From Armatimonadota bacterium (GTDB lineage Bacteria > Armatimonadota > Fimbriimonadia > Fimbriimonadales > Fimbriimonadaceae), in the NCBI GenBank assembly GCA_018268395.1, contig JAFDWQ010000003.1, positions 531,238-595,237 of the forward strand: a stretch of DNA of 64,000 bases. Reading direction: 5' to 3'. Under the pieces are notes generated by a model, which worked only from the letters and a program-made list of their open reading frames with translations, had not been told where the DNA came from and did no database searches. Of this stretch, positions 50,708-59,741 are shown in pieces; within the stretch, counting starts at the first letter, position 1, and every line of letters begins with the position of its first letter. The position numbers and the translations under genes were made by a program.

Positions 50708-52096
50708 ATGGACGAGGCCGTAAGCCGCCTGCGCGGATGGCTCCAAGAGCACGAGGCGGAACTTCTCAGCGACTATCGGGCGCTCCTTCAGATTCCCAGC
50801 ATCGAGTCCGATCCTGAGCCCGACGCTCCGTTCGGCCAGGCTAACCGGGACGCTCTGGACTTTATGCTCGGTCTGGCCCAAAAGTCCGGTATGACCACGA
50901 AGGACGTCGACGGCTACTGCGGTTGGGCCGAATTCGGATCGGGCGAGAGGATGGTCATGTCGCTCGGCCATGTCGACGTCGTTCCGGTCGGGCCAGGCTG
51001 GAAGCACGGACCTTTCGGCGCCGAGATCGACGATGGGTACGTGTACGCCCGAGGCGCCGTCGACGACAAGGGCCCGACCATCGCTTCGTTCTACGCGTGC
51101 CGGGCCCTGCAAGCCTGCTTCCCGAACCTCGACTGCCGGATCCGGAGCGTCTTCGGGTGCAACGAGGAGTCCGGGTTCAAGTGCGTCCATCGTTATATGG
51201 AAACCGAGGAGACACCGACGTTCGGGGTCGCTCCGGACTCGGGATGGCCCTGCATCCACGGTGAAAAGGGGATCGCGAACTTCGAAATCGGCTTTCCGCT
51301 CGTGAAAGGCGGACTGTCTTTGGTCGAGGTCGACGGGGGGCAGAGGCCGAACATCGTCGTCGACTCCTGTCGGGCTACCGCCTTGGTCGCGCCCGGATCC
51401 CGGCCCCATGTGGAAGGCAAAGTCGCCGACGCTTGGGACAGGAACGTGACGGCGACGTGGGACGGTGATCGGCTCCTGATCGAGGCCGTCGGGAAGGCCG
51501 CCCATGGGGCGTACCCGTTCGGCGGCGACAACGCCGCCGTGCGCGTGTTCCGCTTCCTCAAAGAGATCGCCCCGTTGCCGGAACAGAAAGCCTACGAGCA
51601 GCTGGCCGAAATCGGACACTACGCCGGGGACGGCCTCGGTATCGCAGGTTCCGACGAACAGAGCGGCTCTCTGACGGCCAACCTTGGGATCGTCCGTACG
51701 GAAGGCGACCGCCTGCGCCTGACCGTCAACGTCCGCTATCCCGTCACGTGGAACGGCAACGACCTCAAGGCCGCCTGCGAAGCCCATCTCGCCAAGCTCG
51801 TGCCCGGCTTCACGGTACTGGCGTTCTCAGATTCGCCCCCCCTCTACTTTCCCATCGACCATCCATTGGTCCAAACGGTGTGCTCTGTTTACAGAGCGGA
51901 GACTGGGGACGACAAGAAGCCGGGCACGATGGGGGGTGGCACCTATGCGCGGGCGGTACCGAACACGGTCAGTATCGGAACCGGCTGGGACGGAGACGGG
52001 GACGCCCACGAAACAGATGAACGGTGTGCGATCGAGAGCCTGTACAAGATGAGCCGGATCTACGCTCACCTGTTTTACAGGCTTGCGACCCTATAA
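50708..52096 (+). CDS. M20 dipeptidase (PepV-like)
   Basis: 462 residues from ATG 50708. Metal site: LGHVDVVPVG, GAVDDKGP, GCNEESG, PDSGWP and the C-terminal G-D-A-H-E-T. The lid domain (~180-360) contains AVGKAAHGAYPFGGDN. It resembles Lactobacillus PepV/carnosinase-like dipeptidases that hydrolyse dipeptides with basic or bulky N-terminal residues. TACGCT lies 8 bases before the ATG. It overlaps the convergent pyrophosphatase gene by 6 bases. Confidence 0.88.
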   Translation: MDEAVSRLRGWLQEHEAELLSDYRALLQIPSIESDPEPDAPFGQANRDALDFMLGLAQKSGMTTKDVDGYCGWAEFGSGERMVMSLGHVDVVPVGPGWKHGPFGAEIDDGYVYARGAVDDKGPTIASFYACRALQACFPNLDCRIRSVFGCNEESGFKCVHRYMETEETPTFGVAPDSGWPCIHGEKGIANFEIGFPLVKGGLSLVEVDGGQRPNIVVDSCRATALVAPGSRPHVEGKVADAWDRNVTATWDGDRLLIEAVGKAAHGAYPFGGDNAAVRVFRFLKEIAPLPEQKAYEQLAEIGHYAGDGLGIAGSDEQSGSLTANLGIVRTEGDRLRLTVNVRYPVTWNGNDLKAACEAHLAKLVPGFTVLAFSDSPPLYFPIDHPLVQTVCSVYRAETGDDKKPGTMGGGTYARAVPNTVSIGTGWDGDGDAHETDERCAIESLYKMSRIYAHLFYRLATL

Positions 52097-52594
52097 CCGG
52101 TAGCTGGAAATGATCCGCCAGGCTTCCTCGCGGTCTTTCCATCCCAGGATTTCGACTTCTTTGTTCTCTAGGGCTTTGTAGACTTCGAAGAAGTGGACGA
52201 TCTCGGCCAACGTATGCGGGTTCATGTCCTTCATCGTGAAGCGCTGGTTGAACCGGGGGTCTTTCGTCGCGATACACAGGATCTTCTCGTCGGGTTGGCC
52301 GCCGTCGCGCATTTCGAGGACGCCGACGGGCCTTGCGTCCACGACGACTCCGGGGAACGTCGGGCGCGAGATCAAGACAAGGGCGTCGACCGGGTCTCCG
52401 TCGAGGTACTTGGTCTGAGGGATGAACCCATAGTCCGCCGGATAGTGGAGCGGCGAATACAGCACCCGATCGAGCCGCATGACGCCCAGTTCGGGATCCA
52501 TTTCGTACTTGTTCTGGCTGAGGCGGGGGATCTCGATGATCACGTTCACCTCGTCTGGCGACTTGGGCCCGGTCGGGACTTCGAGCAGACTCAC
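52091..52594 (-). CDS. ppa: Inorganic pyrophosphatase, family I
   Basis: 167 residues from GTG 52594 (the open frame to 52636 is arginine/proline-rich and unlikely). Family I motifs: NVIIEIPRLSQNKYE, YPADYGFIPQT, and D-G-D-P-V-D-A-L (D65, D67 and D70), which bind the metals. It hydrolyses pyrophosphate to two phosphates, pulling biosynthetic reactions. A TACCCT box lies 6 bases upstream, consistent with a leaderless mRNA. Confidence 0.93.
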   Translation of the reverse strand: MSLLEVPTGPKSPDEVNVIIEIPRLSQNKYEMDPELGVMRLDRVLYSPLHYPADYGFIPQTKYLDGDPVDALVLISRPTFPGVVVDARPVGVLEMRDGGQPDEKILCIATKDPRFNQRFTMKDMNPHTLAEIVHFFEVYKALENKEVEILGWKDREEAWRIISSYRL

Positions 52595-52686
52595 GGTCGG
52601 AGGGTACCGTCCGGCCCGGCCTCCCGGCGGGGCCAAGCGTCAGGCGTACTGAGACCTTTTCCTCTCGAAACCGTCTTATCCTTAGG

Positions 52687-53157
52687 ATGACGAGAGTACG
52701 AACGACGGCCGCGGTCTTGAGCTTGGCGCTTGGGATCGGCGTTTATTCGGTCGTGGCCGCCGGCCAGGTCCAAAGCGAGGGAAAACTGACCTCTGACACG
52801 CTCAAGAAGTCCCTGTCCGACCTCGGCTACGAGACGAAGGACTTGAACGAGAAGAAGGTCGAGATCAAGATCACGAAAAACGGCTTCGACGTGCCGATCG
52901 CAGCCGAGATCAGCCCGAGCACCAACTACATTTGGCTGACCGTGTTCCTCGGAACGGACGTCACCGACGCCAAGGCCGGAAAGCTCATCCGGCGGAACTT
53001 CAAAGTGCAGCCGTCGCAGTTCTACGTGACGGAGAAGGGAAGCCTGATGATGGCCATCCCGGTCGAGAACCGATCGATGTCGAACGCCGTTTTACGGCGC
53101 GCTTTGGACAAGCTGTCCGACGACGTCGTTTCGACCAACGAGGACTGGAAGGACTAA
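52687..53157 (+). CDS. Secreted protein, YbjN/T3SC-like fold
   Basis: 156 residues. Signal peptide (1-27, AAGQ). The mature part fits a small alpha-beta fold with strands [48 protein letters not shown] and a final helix [16 protein letters not shown]. The pattern recalls YbjN or type-III-secretion-chaperone-like domains; that is an impression, not a match I can prove. It overlaps the CoA-transferase B gene tail-to-tail by four bases. Confidence 0.55.
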   Translation: MTRVRTTAAVLSLALGIGVYSVVAAGQVQSEGKLTSDTLKKSLSDLGYETKDLNEKKVEIKITKNGFDVPIAAEISPSTNYIWLTVFLGTDVTDAKAGKLIRRNFKVQPSQFYVTEKGSLMMAIPVENRSMSNAVLRRALDKLSDDVVSTNEDWKD

Positions 53158-53813
53158 CCGACGACGGACGCCAATCCGGGCGCGACCTTAAGGCCGGCCG
53201 CAGTCTTGGCCATGACCTCGTCGACCGTCACGTCCGGTGCAAGCTCGATGAGGGTGAGTCCGACTCCCCGCTCGACTTCGATCACGCCCAGGTCGGTGAT
53301 GATCAGATCGAGACACTCTTTGCCCGTGAGAGGCAGCGAGCACTCCTTGAGGATCTTCGATTCGCCGGCCTTGTTCGTGTGCTCCATGACGACGACGACC
53401 CGCTTGACGCCGGCGACAAGGTCCATCGCCCCGCCCATCCCCTTGACCATCTTCCCAGGGATCATCCAGTTCGCCAAATCGCCCCTTTCGGACACCTCCA
53501 TGGCCCCTAAGATGGACAGATCGATGTGGCCGCCACGGATCATTCCAAAACTGTCCGCGCTCGAAAAGTAGCAGGTTCCCGGTATTTCCGTGATCGTCTG
53601 CTTGCCTGCGTTGATCAGATCCGGATCGGCTTCGTCCGGAAACGGGAACGGCCCCATTCCGAGCATCCCGTTCTCGCTCTGGAGCACGACTTCGACCCCA
53701 GGCGGGATGAAGTTCGCGACCAGCGTCGGGATGCCGATCCCGAGGTTGACGTAATATCCGTCGCGCAGTTCCTTCGCCGCGCGGCGGGCTAAGTCGTCTC
53801 GTGTCCAAGCCAT
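53154..53813 (-). CDS. scoB: 3-oxoacid CoA-transferase, subunit B
   Basis: 219 residues. The nucleophile is E47 in LQSENGMLG; other blocks are [35 protein letters not shown] and GMGGAMDLV. With subunit A it moves CoA from succinyl-CoA to acetoacetate or a similar 3-oxoacid. It lies 24 bases after the subunit A stop. Ketone-body or acetoacetate use is inferred; tyrosine breakdown via HPPD would supply acetoacetate. Confidence 0.92.
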   Translation of the reverse strand: MAWTRDDLARRAAKELRDGYYVNLGIGIPTLVANFIPPGVEVVLQSENGMLGMGPFPFPDEADPDLINAGKQTITEIPGTCYFSSADSFGMIRGGHIDLSILGAMEVSERGDLANWMIPGKMVKGMGGAMDLVAGVKRVVVVMEHTNKAGESKILKECSLPLTGKECLDLIITDLGVIEVERGVGLTLIELAPDVTVDEVMAKTAAGLKVAPGLASVVG

Positions 53814-53837
53814 GTTCGTGTCTCCTGTGCCCTGCCC

Positions 53838-54536
53838 TTAGCGCTCCCGCGTGGTCAAGCGTTCGATCCTCTTCTCGAACGACGGTCCTTGGACGATCCT
53901 GTCGACGAAGATGCTCGGCGTGTGGATCTCGTCGCCCTCAAGACCTCCGACCTCCACCAGACCTTCGACTTCGGCGACGCAGACTTTGCCCGCCGAAGCC
54001 ATCATCGGGTTGAAGTTCCGGGCAGTCTTGCGATAGACCAGGTTGCCCCATTTGTCTCCCTTCCACGCCTTAACGATGCTCAGATCGGCGCGAAGTCCGG
54101 ATTCCATGACGTACCACTCGCCCTCGAATTGGCGGGTCTCCTTGCCCTCTGCGACCAAGGTTCCGTACCCCGTCTTGGTGAAAAACGCCGGAATCCCGGC
54201 TCCGCCCGCCCGGATGCGTTCCGCCAACGTCCCTTGAGGGTTGAACTCCAGTTCGAGCTCGCCGCTCAAGTATTGCCGTTCGAACTCGGCGTTTTCGCCG
54301 ACGTAGCTGCTGATCATCTTCTTGATCTGTCGGGTCTGGAGCAGAAGGCCCATACCGAAATCGTCGACGCCGCAGTTGTTACTGATGACGGTGATGTCCT
54401 TCACCCCGGAGTCCCGGACCGCAAGGATGAGGTTCTCTGGGATCCCGCAGAGGCCGAACCCTCCCGACATGATCGTCATGCCGTCGAAGAGTAGGCCGTC
54501 CAATGCGTCCGCAGCGCTGCGCCGCACCTTGTCCAT
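53838..54536 (-). CDS. scoA: 3-oxoacid CoA-transferase, subunit A
   Basis: 232 residues from ATG 54536; the long open frame upstream overlaps the receiver gene and is not coding. Signature [13 protein letters not shown] at ~25-37, then [16 protein letters not shown] and [22 protein letters not shown] in parts. It partners subunit B encoded directly downstream. The pseudo-receiver gene ends 26 bases upstream. Confidence 0.92.
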   Translation of the reverse strand: MDKVRRSAADALDGLLFDGMTIMSGGFGLCGIPENLILAVRDSGVKDITVISNNCGVDDFGMGLLLQTRQIKKMISSYVGENAEFERQYLSGELELEFNPQGTLAERIRAGGAGIPAFFTKTGYGTLVAEGKETRQFEGEWYVMESGLRADLSIVKAWKGDKWGNLVYRKTARNFNPMMASAGKVCVAEVEGLVEVGGLEGDEIHTPSIFVDRIVQGPSFEKRIERLTTRER

Positions 54537-54562
54537 GAGGGGCAGGTTACCCAGAGGTCTGG

Positions 54563-54895
54563 TCAGACCGCGAGGCGTCCAAGGACGTCTGCCGGACGGT
54601 GGGTCAGTTCGCTGTTCGTGACGACGAGGTCCGCCCCACAATCCCGTCCGACGTCGAGCAGGGGGACTTCCTTGTGTCCGGCGTGGGCGACGACCTTGAC
54701 CCCTGAAGTGCGGAGCCGACCGATCCACTCTTCTGGCGGGAACGCGCGGGATCCCAGGTTGACGATGGCCACGTCGCAAGAAGGGGCCACGTCCAACGGA
54801 CGGGGGACGACCTGGACGGTGTGACCGAGCGCCTCCAGAGACTTCCGGAGGCGCTCGCTCCATAGCAGGTTGTCCTCAAGGAGGAGGACCGTCAT
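54563..54895 (-). CDS. Stand-alone receiver-like domain with a lost phosphoacceptor
   Basis: 110 residues, one CheY-like fold: [23 protein letters not shown] (acidic E7, D8), the third strand DVAIVNLGS with N46 where the phosphoacceptor Asp should be, and [11 protein letters not shown] where T/S and the conserved Lys lie. The Asn suggests it cannot be phosphorylated normally, making it a pseudo-receiver. It sits between the flotillin and the CoA-transferase genes, 4 bases after flotillin ends. TAACCT lies 6 bases before the ATG, so it may also have its own promoter. Confidence 0.65.
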   Translation of the reverse strand: MTVLLLEDNLLWSERLRKSLEALGHTVQVVPRPLDVAPSCDVAIVNLGSRAFPPEEWIGRLRTSGVKVVAHAGHKEVPLLDVGRDCGADLVVTNSELTHRPADVLGRLAV

Positions 54896-54899
54896 GGTG

Positions 54900-55814
54900 T
54901 CAGGTTACCGGCTGTGTCTTCTTCGCCTGAGTCTTGCCGCCTTCGGCGACTTTCGCGACCAACTCGGGAAGGTTGATTCCGGACATCGTCTCGACGACGC
55001 CGGGGATCTGGGCCAAGACTTCGGTCACTCCACGAGTGATCTTCTCAACGCCCACCGAGCCGTCGCCGCCCGAGTTCACGAGCGTGATCTTATCGACCCG
55101 GCCGAGAGGCGAAGCGACGGCTGCGGCGATTTCGGGGAGCCGGTCCATCAACATCTGCGTGACGGCCGCGTCGTTGTACTCCTGGTACGCCTTCGCCTTC
55201 TGTTGCATGCCCTCGGCCTCGGCCAGGTACTTCGCTTTGAGCCCCTCGGCCTCAGCCAGCGTCCGTAAGCGGATCGCTTCGGCCTCGGCCTCGCCCTTGG
55301 CCCGGATGACGTCGGCTTCGGCGAGCCCCTGGGCTTTGGCCGCCGCGGCGTCCGCTTCGGCAAGGAGGCGGCGACGATCGGTCTCGGCCTTGGCCAGGAT
55401 CATCGTCCGCTCCTGCTCGGCCTGCGCAGGCTTGAGGACCGAGTGTACGAGTTCGCGTTCACGTCGCTCGATTTCGGCGTTTTCCACCTCGATCTGTTTC
55501 TTCTTTTCGACAATGGAGACGCCGAGCGTTTCTTCGGACAGGACCTGTTGCCGCTTCGCCCTCTGAAGGTCGTACGCCATGTCCGAATCAGCCTTGGCCG
55601 ACTCGACTTCGGCTTCGAACTCCCTTAACCGAAGGTCTTTGTCCTTCTGGGCTTCGGCGACGGCGACGTCTGCGCTGAGCCGCGCGAGCTGCGCCTCTTC
55701 CATGGCTTTGCTGCTCGTGACGGTCGCTTCACGGTCGGCGAGGGCCTTGCCCATCGTCGAGTCGCGGTTGGCCGCTGCCTCGCCGATGATCGCGCTCTTC
55801 CGGACCTCGGCCAT
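54900..55814 (-). CDS. Flotillin C-terminal half (coiled-coil region)
   Basis: 304 residues if started at ATG 55814, but it more likely belongs to the upstream half. Almost all helical: repeated E/A/K heptads (AEVRKSAIIGEAAANRDS, KAQGLAEADVIRAKGEAEAEA in parts) as in the flotillin coiled coil, and a C-terminal VEKITRGVTEVLAQIPGVVE block. No ribosome site precedes ATG 55814 (GGCCGGCCGCAG). Flotillins form membrane microdomain scaffolds. Confidence 0.6.
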   Translation of the reverse strand: MAEVRKSAIIGEAAANRDSTMGKALADREATVTSSKAMEEAQLARLSADVAVAEAQKDKDLRLREFEAEVESAKADSDMAYDLQRAKRQQVLSEETLGVSIVEKKKQIEVENAEIERRERELVHSVLKPAQAEQERTMILAKAETDRRRLLAEADAAAAKAQGLAEADVIRAKGEAEAEAIRLRTLAEAEGLKAKYLAEAEGMQQKAKAYQEYNDAAVTQMLMDRLPEIAAAVASPLGRVDKITLVNSGGDGSVGVEKITRGVTEVLAQIPGVVETMSGINLPELVAKVAEGGKTQAKKTQPVT

Positions 55815-55853
55815 CTGCGGCCGGCCGATCGCGGTCAGATAGCCCTGGGGGTC

Positions 55854-56435
55854 TTAGATCTGCCGGATCGTGAAAGAAATGACCTGGATGCCCATGTTCG
55901 CCAAGTCTTCGCTCGTCAGGCGCTGGACCGTTTGCGCGAAGGTCTCGGGCGAACTGTGGATCTCCTCGAACGGCAACGTGCTGATCACCGAACGCAAGTG
56001 GCCCGACATCATTTGAAGGGCGATCTCGTTCATCTCCGTCCGAGACTTGCTCAGGAACATCTCGGCGGCGGTGATGAGCGACGTCGGATCGTCGCTTCGG
56101 ACCTTGATCTGGGCGATGCCGTCGACGATGATCGGGACGCCGAACTTCGTGTAGAACTCGGGCGTACAGATCTCGAGCGTCATCAGTTCGAGGCTCAAGC
56201 GGTCGACGCGCTCACGGACGGGCCATACGAAGGTTCCGCCGCCGTGGAAGATCCGGAAGTTCTTCGTGGCGGTGTGACCGTCGTGCCCCGTATACGTCGT
56301 TGGGCGGCCGCTCACGATCAAGACTTCGTTCGGACCGACCTTCTCATATCGTCCGGCGACGAAGCCCGCGACAAGGAGGACCGTCGACAGGGCGACGAGT
56401 GGCCAAAGATACGGCAAGATTTGGGATACGTTCAC
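55854..56435 (-). CDS. Flotillin N-terminal half (membrane anchor and SPFH domain)
   Basis: 193 residues, then TAA. Residues ~9-28 are a hydrophobic membrane segment; ~30-190 are the SPFH domain (YEKVGPNEVLIVSGR, GGGTFVWPVRERVDRLSLE, EFYTKFGVPIIVDGIAQIKV, SVISTLPFEEIHSSPETF). The NfeD-like gene ends 3 bases before its start, as in the known NfeD-flotillin pairs such as YuaF/FloT. Confidence 0.7.
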   Translation of the reverse strand: MNVSQILPYLWPLVALSTVLLVAGFVAGRYEKVGPNEVLIVSGRPTTYTGHDGHTATKNFRIFHGGGTFVWPVRERVDRLSLELMTLEICTPEFYTKFGVPIIVDGIAQIKVRSDDPTSLITAAEMFLSKSRTEMNEIALQMMSGHLRSVISTLPFEEIHSSPETFAQTVQRLTSEDLANMGIQVISFTIRQI

Positions 56436-56437
56436 AG

Positions 56438-56986
56438 TTACAGTTCCTCGACAATCGCGACACCGGACTGGACGTCAATGACGATCACTCGGAGACCGGT
56501 GTCCACCGGCCCGTCGTCCGGGGTCTTCGCCGGGACGACCCGGCGTTGGCCCTCGGCGAGATACGTCACCCGACCGACCCCGTCCTGAGGGATCGAAAGG
56601 CACACCGTACCGACCGATCCGATCAGAGTCCGCCCCCTCAAAGGCTCGCCCGCGTCGGTCATCAGCCGCTTGAACACCGCGGTAGCGGCCAGCGAACTGA
56701 CGAGCGTCGCGAGACTGGCGACGACGACGGCCGTCCTTGAACCGGCACCAAAACGGCTCGCGGTCATACCGGCGAGTCCGAAGGCCGTCAAGGTCAGCGT
56801 CAATGTCGGGCCGAGCCAAGGCTTGGCACTTCGGAACCCGTCGGCAAGGCGCATCCTTAGCCGGGGCGGTCGGATCGCCCTCAGGGGCGCCGACGTTCCG
56901 AGAGCCATTAGGGCACCGATGACGATGGCACCGATGAAGAAGGCTTCGACGATCGGTCGGTCGGACAGGTGGTCTGGGAGACCCAT
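56438..56986 (-). CDS. NfeD-like membrane protein
   Basis: 182 residues from ATG 56986, preceded by GGAG at a good distance; ATG 57010 is a poorer start. Three hydrophobic segments (IGAIVIGALMALG, WLGPTLTLTLTAFGLAGM, TAVVVASLATLVSSLAAT) then an OB-fold-like C-terminal domain (LIGSVGTVCLSIPQDGVGRV, GLRVIVIDVQSGVAIVEEL). This is the short, NfeD1b/YuaF-like form without the protease domain. It precedes flotillin by 2 bases, the common partner order. Confidence 0.8.
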   Translation of the reverse strand: MGLPDHLSDRPIVEAFFIGAIVIGALMALGTSAPLRAIRPPRLRMRLADGFRSAKPWLGPTLTLTLTAFGLAGMTASRFGAGSRTAVVVASLATLVSSLAATAVFKRLMTDAGEPLRGRTLIGSVGTVCLSIPQDGVGRVTYLAEGQRRVVPAKTPDDGPVDTGLRVIVIDVQSGVAIVEEL

Positions 56987-57191
56987 GTGGCGCTCCTTCC
57001 CGCCCGACATGCTTGCCAGCTCGTGCGCCTCGGTCTCCGTCGATCAGGTGATCAGCCCAAAGTGAATGGGGCGCGGGAAGTGTTTGTCGGTTCCAATTTA
57101 TCGCGGTTTTCGTCCCAAACCACCGGGCTGGGCCGAAATTCTCAAGGCCTTGCGGTCGCCCTGGCTTCCCGAGTCCCGGTACCCTTTCGAC

Positions 57192-58163
57192 ATGATCCGA
57201 CCGCAAGAGTGGACCGGCGACCGGCTCAGGATGCTCGACCAGCGGACTCTTCCGAACCGTGAGGAATGGCTCGAACTCACGACGTGGCAGGGCGTCCGCG
57301 ACGCCATACGGGACATGGCCGTCCGAGGCGCACCCGCGATCGGAGTGTCGGCCGCGTACGGCATGGCCTTGGCCGCGCTGGACTCGCCAGGACCGGAAGA
57401 GCTTGCCGCTGCTCGTGACGGCCTTGCCGCCAGCCGTCCGACGGCCGTCAACCTCGCCTGGGCCCTGGACCGGATCATGTCTCTCGAAGCGCTCGACTTC
57501 GAACACGTCCTGGCCGAAGCACAGGCCATCGAACGCGAAGACCTCGAGATGAACAAAGCGATCGGCCGGCTCGGCTCGGCCCTCGTCCCTGAAAACGCCC
57601 GGGTATTGACGATCTGCAACACCGGAGCCCTGGCGACGGCCGGACACGGCACGGCGCTTGGAATCGTCCGCACGGCCCATGCCGAAGGCAAGATCGCGCA
57701 AGTCTGGTCGTGCGAGACGCGTCCGCGCCAGCAGGGTTTGAGACTCACGGCCTGGGAACTCCTTCACGACGGGATCCCGTTCCAAAGCATCGTGGACTCG
57801 GCCGCCGCGTCCCTCATGGCGGCGGGCAAGGTCGATCTCGTGGTCGCAGGCGCGGACCGGATCGCGTCGAACGGAGACGCGGCGAACAAGATCGGAACGT
57901 ACATGCTCGCCGTGTGCGCCCGCCACCACGACGTCCCTTTCGTCATCGCGGCCCCCAGCTCGACTTTGGACCCCGCCTTACCCGACGGGTCCGGCATCCC
58001 GATCGAGGAGCGGAGCGGGTCGGAAATCACGGAGTGCGAAGGCGGGAGGATTGCACCAAACGGTTGCCCCGTGTTCAACCCGGGTTTCGACGTGACTCCC
58101 GGTCCGTTGATTTCGGCCATTGTCACCGAAACGGGCGTCCATCGCGGTCCTTACAGGTTCTGA
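57192..58163 (+). CDS. mtnA: Methylthioribose-1-phosphate isomerase
   Basis: 323 residues from ATG 57192; the frame upstream is weakly coding and unlike the family. Catalytic C142 in TICNTGALATAGHG and D222 in VVAGADRIASNGD, 80 residues apart as in the B. subtilis enzyme. GAPAIGVSAAYGMAL and CETRPRQQGLRLTAWEL are also diagnostic. It isomerises methylthioribose-1-phosphate to the ribulose form in methionine salvage. TACCCT lies 6 bases upstream. The pyrimidine phosphorylase follows 200 bases on. Confidence 0.92.
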   Translation: MIRPQEWTGDRLRMLDQRTLPNREEWLELTTWQGVRDAIRDMAVRGAPAIGVSAAYGMALAALDSPGPEELAAARDGLAASRPTAVNLAWALDRIMSLEALDFEHVLAEAQAIEREDLEMNKAIGRLGSALVPENARVLTICNTGALATAGHGTALGIVRTAHAEGKIAQVWSCETRPRQQGLRLTAWELLHDGIPFQSIVDSAAASLMAAGKVDLVVAGADRIASNGDAANKIGTYMLAVCARHHDVPFVIAAPSSTLDPALPDGSGIPIEERSGSEITECEGGRIAPNGCPVFNPGFDVTPGPLISAIVTETGVHRGPYRF

Positions 58164-58171
58164 ATCGGCCC

Positions 58172-58360
58172 ATGCCAAGGACGAGGCGCAGCAAAGGATC
58201 CGTCGCCGGAAGCGACGACAGTTCGGCCGCCGAACTGGGCTGTTGCCTCGCGGAGATCCTGTTTTCCGGAATTTCCTGCTTTTCGGTGTCGCTCCTCTTT
58301 GTGGCCGTCGGATCGGCGGTCCTGTCGTTCCTGAGCCTGGCGGTCTTCCGGACACAATAG
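58172..58360 (+). CDS. Small single-pass membrane protein
   Basis: 62 residues (ATG 58172), eight bases after mtnA. A basic N-terminus (PRTRRSKG) and a long hydrophobic stretch (LAEILFSGISCFSVSLLFVAVGSAVLSFL in part) form one or two membrane helices. No family recognised, and no clear ribosome site; it may be co-translated with mtnA and deoA. Confidence 0.4.
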   Translation: MPRTRRSKGSVAGSDDSSAAELGCCLAEILFSGISCFSVSLLFVAVGSAVLSFLSLAVFRTQ

Positions 58361-58364
58361 AGGC

Positions 58365-59711
58365 GTGACCATCCTTGACGCGATCTCGGCCAAGCGCGAC
58401 GGTCGTCGCAACACGCGCGAGGAACTCACAGCGGTCGCAAACGGCGCCGCTGACGGGACCGTCCCTGACTACCAGCTCAGCGCCTGGCTGATGGCCGCCT
58501 TCTTGAACGGTCTCGACCCGAAGGAAACGGCGGAGTTGACCATGGCCATGGCCCATAGCGGCGGGCGGCTTGACCTGTCCGGCGTGCCGAAACCGTGGGT
58601 GGACAAGCACAGCACGGGCGGAGTCGGGGACAAGACGACCTTGGTCGTGCTCCCGATCCTGGCGGCGTGCGGACTGACGATGGTGAAGATGAGCGGCCGA
58701 GGGCTCGGCATCACGGGCGGCACGATCGACAAGCTCGAGAGCGTGCCAGGCTTTCGCACCGACCTCACGCCGGAGGAGATGGTCGCTCAGGCGAAACGGA
58801 TCGGGATCGCACTGAGCGGCCAGACCCCTCGACTCGCTCCGGCCGACAGGGCCCTTTACGCCTTGCGCGATGTGACGGGCACGGTGGCGAGCGTCCCCTT
58901 GATCACGGCCAGCATCCTCAGTAAGAAGATCGCGGGAGGAGCGGAAACGGTCGTGCTCGACGTCAAGTGCGGATCAGGCGCCTTCATGAAGGCGCTGCCC
59001 GAGGCGGAGGCGTTGGCCCGCTCGCTGGTGGACGTGGGGACGGCGGCAGGGCTGAAGGTCAGCGCGGTGATCACCGACATGGACCAGCCGCTGGGGACGG
59101 CGGTCGGCAACGCTAACGAAGTGGTCGAGGCGCTCTTGACATTGTCGCCGTCCCGGTCGATCCATCTTGCCGAGCCCAACATGACGGACGGACTCTCGCG
59201 CTTTGCGCACCTTTGTGTCGAGCTCGCAGGCCACGCTCTCGAAGCTGTCGGCGCCGGTGACCGCACGACAGCGCGAAAGGCGGTCCTCTCGGGCCGGGCA
59301 CAGGCGAAAGCCGTCGAATGGTTCGTCGCGCAGGGGGCCGCACCTCAGGACGTGGACCTCGAAACCCTCCTCGGCCGCGAAGAGGGGTGGCACCGGCCGA
59401 AAGCCGGGGCTACGGTCGTCCACGAAGGAGAGTGGGGATTCCTGCACCGGATCGACGCCCGATCGGTCGGTGAGGCCGTGATCGAACTGGGCGGCGGTCG
59501 GAAGGAGAAGGGTCAGACGATCGACCCTTTGGCAGGCGTGACAGTGGTGCAAGCCGTCGGTCACCGGGTGAACAAAGGGCAACCCGTCTTCATGGTGCAA
59601 GGGTCGGACCCGGAGCGGTGCCAACGCGTCGCCGACGGCCTGCGAGGCGCGTTCACGGTCTCGCGCGAACCCGAGGACGGCGTGGACCCGGTCCTCAAAG
59701 TCGTGACGTGA
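58365..59711 (+). CDS. deoA: Pyrimidine-nucleoside (thymidine) phosphorylase
   Basis: 448 residues from GTG 58365. Family signature S-G-R-G-L-G-I-T-G-G-T-I-D-K-L-E at ~107-122, KHSTGGVGDK (phosphate loop), DVKCGSGAFMK and the C-terminal TVVHEGEWGFLHRIDA. It cleaves thymidine, uridine or deoxyuridine with phosphate to the base and (deoxy)ribose-1-phosphate. Alternative name pdp if it accepts uridine as well. Adjacent mtnA makes a small salvage unit. Confidence 0.93.
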   Translation: MTILDAISAKRDGRRNTREELTAVANGAADGTVPDYQLSAWLMAAFLNGLDPKETAELTMAMAHSGGRLDLSGVPKPWVDKHSTGGVGDKTTLVVLPILAACGLTMVKMSGRGLGITGGTIDKLESVPGFRTDLTPEEMVAQAKRIGIALSGQTPRLAPADRALYALRDVTGTVASVPLITASILSKKIAGGAETVVLDVKCGSGAFMKALPEAEALARSLVDVGTAAGLKVSAVITDMDQPLGTAVGNANEVVEALLTLSPSRSIHLAEPNMTDGLSRFAHLCVELAGHALEAVGAGDRTTARKAVLSGRAQAKAVEWFVAQGAAPQDVDLETLLGREEGWHRPKAGATVVHEGEWGFLHRIDARSVGEAVIELGGGRKEKGQTIDPLAGVTVVQAVGHRVNKGQPVFMVQGSDPERCQRVADGLRGAFTVSREPEDGVDPVLKVVT

Positions 59712-59741
59712 AGGGACAGGCGTGTTCCGGGCGGCGGTAGG

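Larger units (their letters stand above)
54900..56435 (-). pseudogene. Flotillin-like gene interrupted by an in-frame TAA
   Basis: Read through, the frame from 56435 to 54900 gives ~511 residues, the usual flotillin length. After F-T-I-R-Q-I a TAA (54-56 of 55854-55856) is followed in the same frame by DPQGYLTAIGRPQ and the rest of the protein, so there is no frameshift and no lost sequence. The stop replaces a basic residue expected from the family (a Lys codon AAA is one base away). It may be a recent nonsense mutation, a sequencing error, or a readthrough site. The two halves are listed separately below. Confidence 0.75.
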
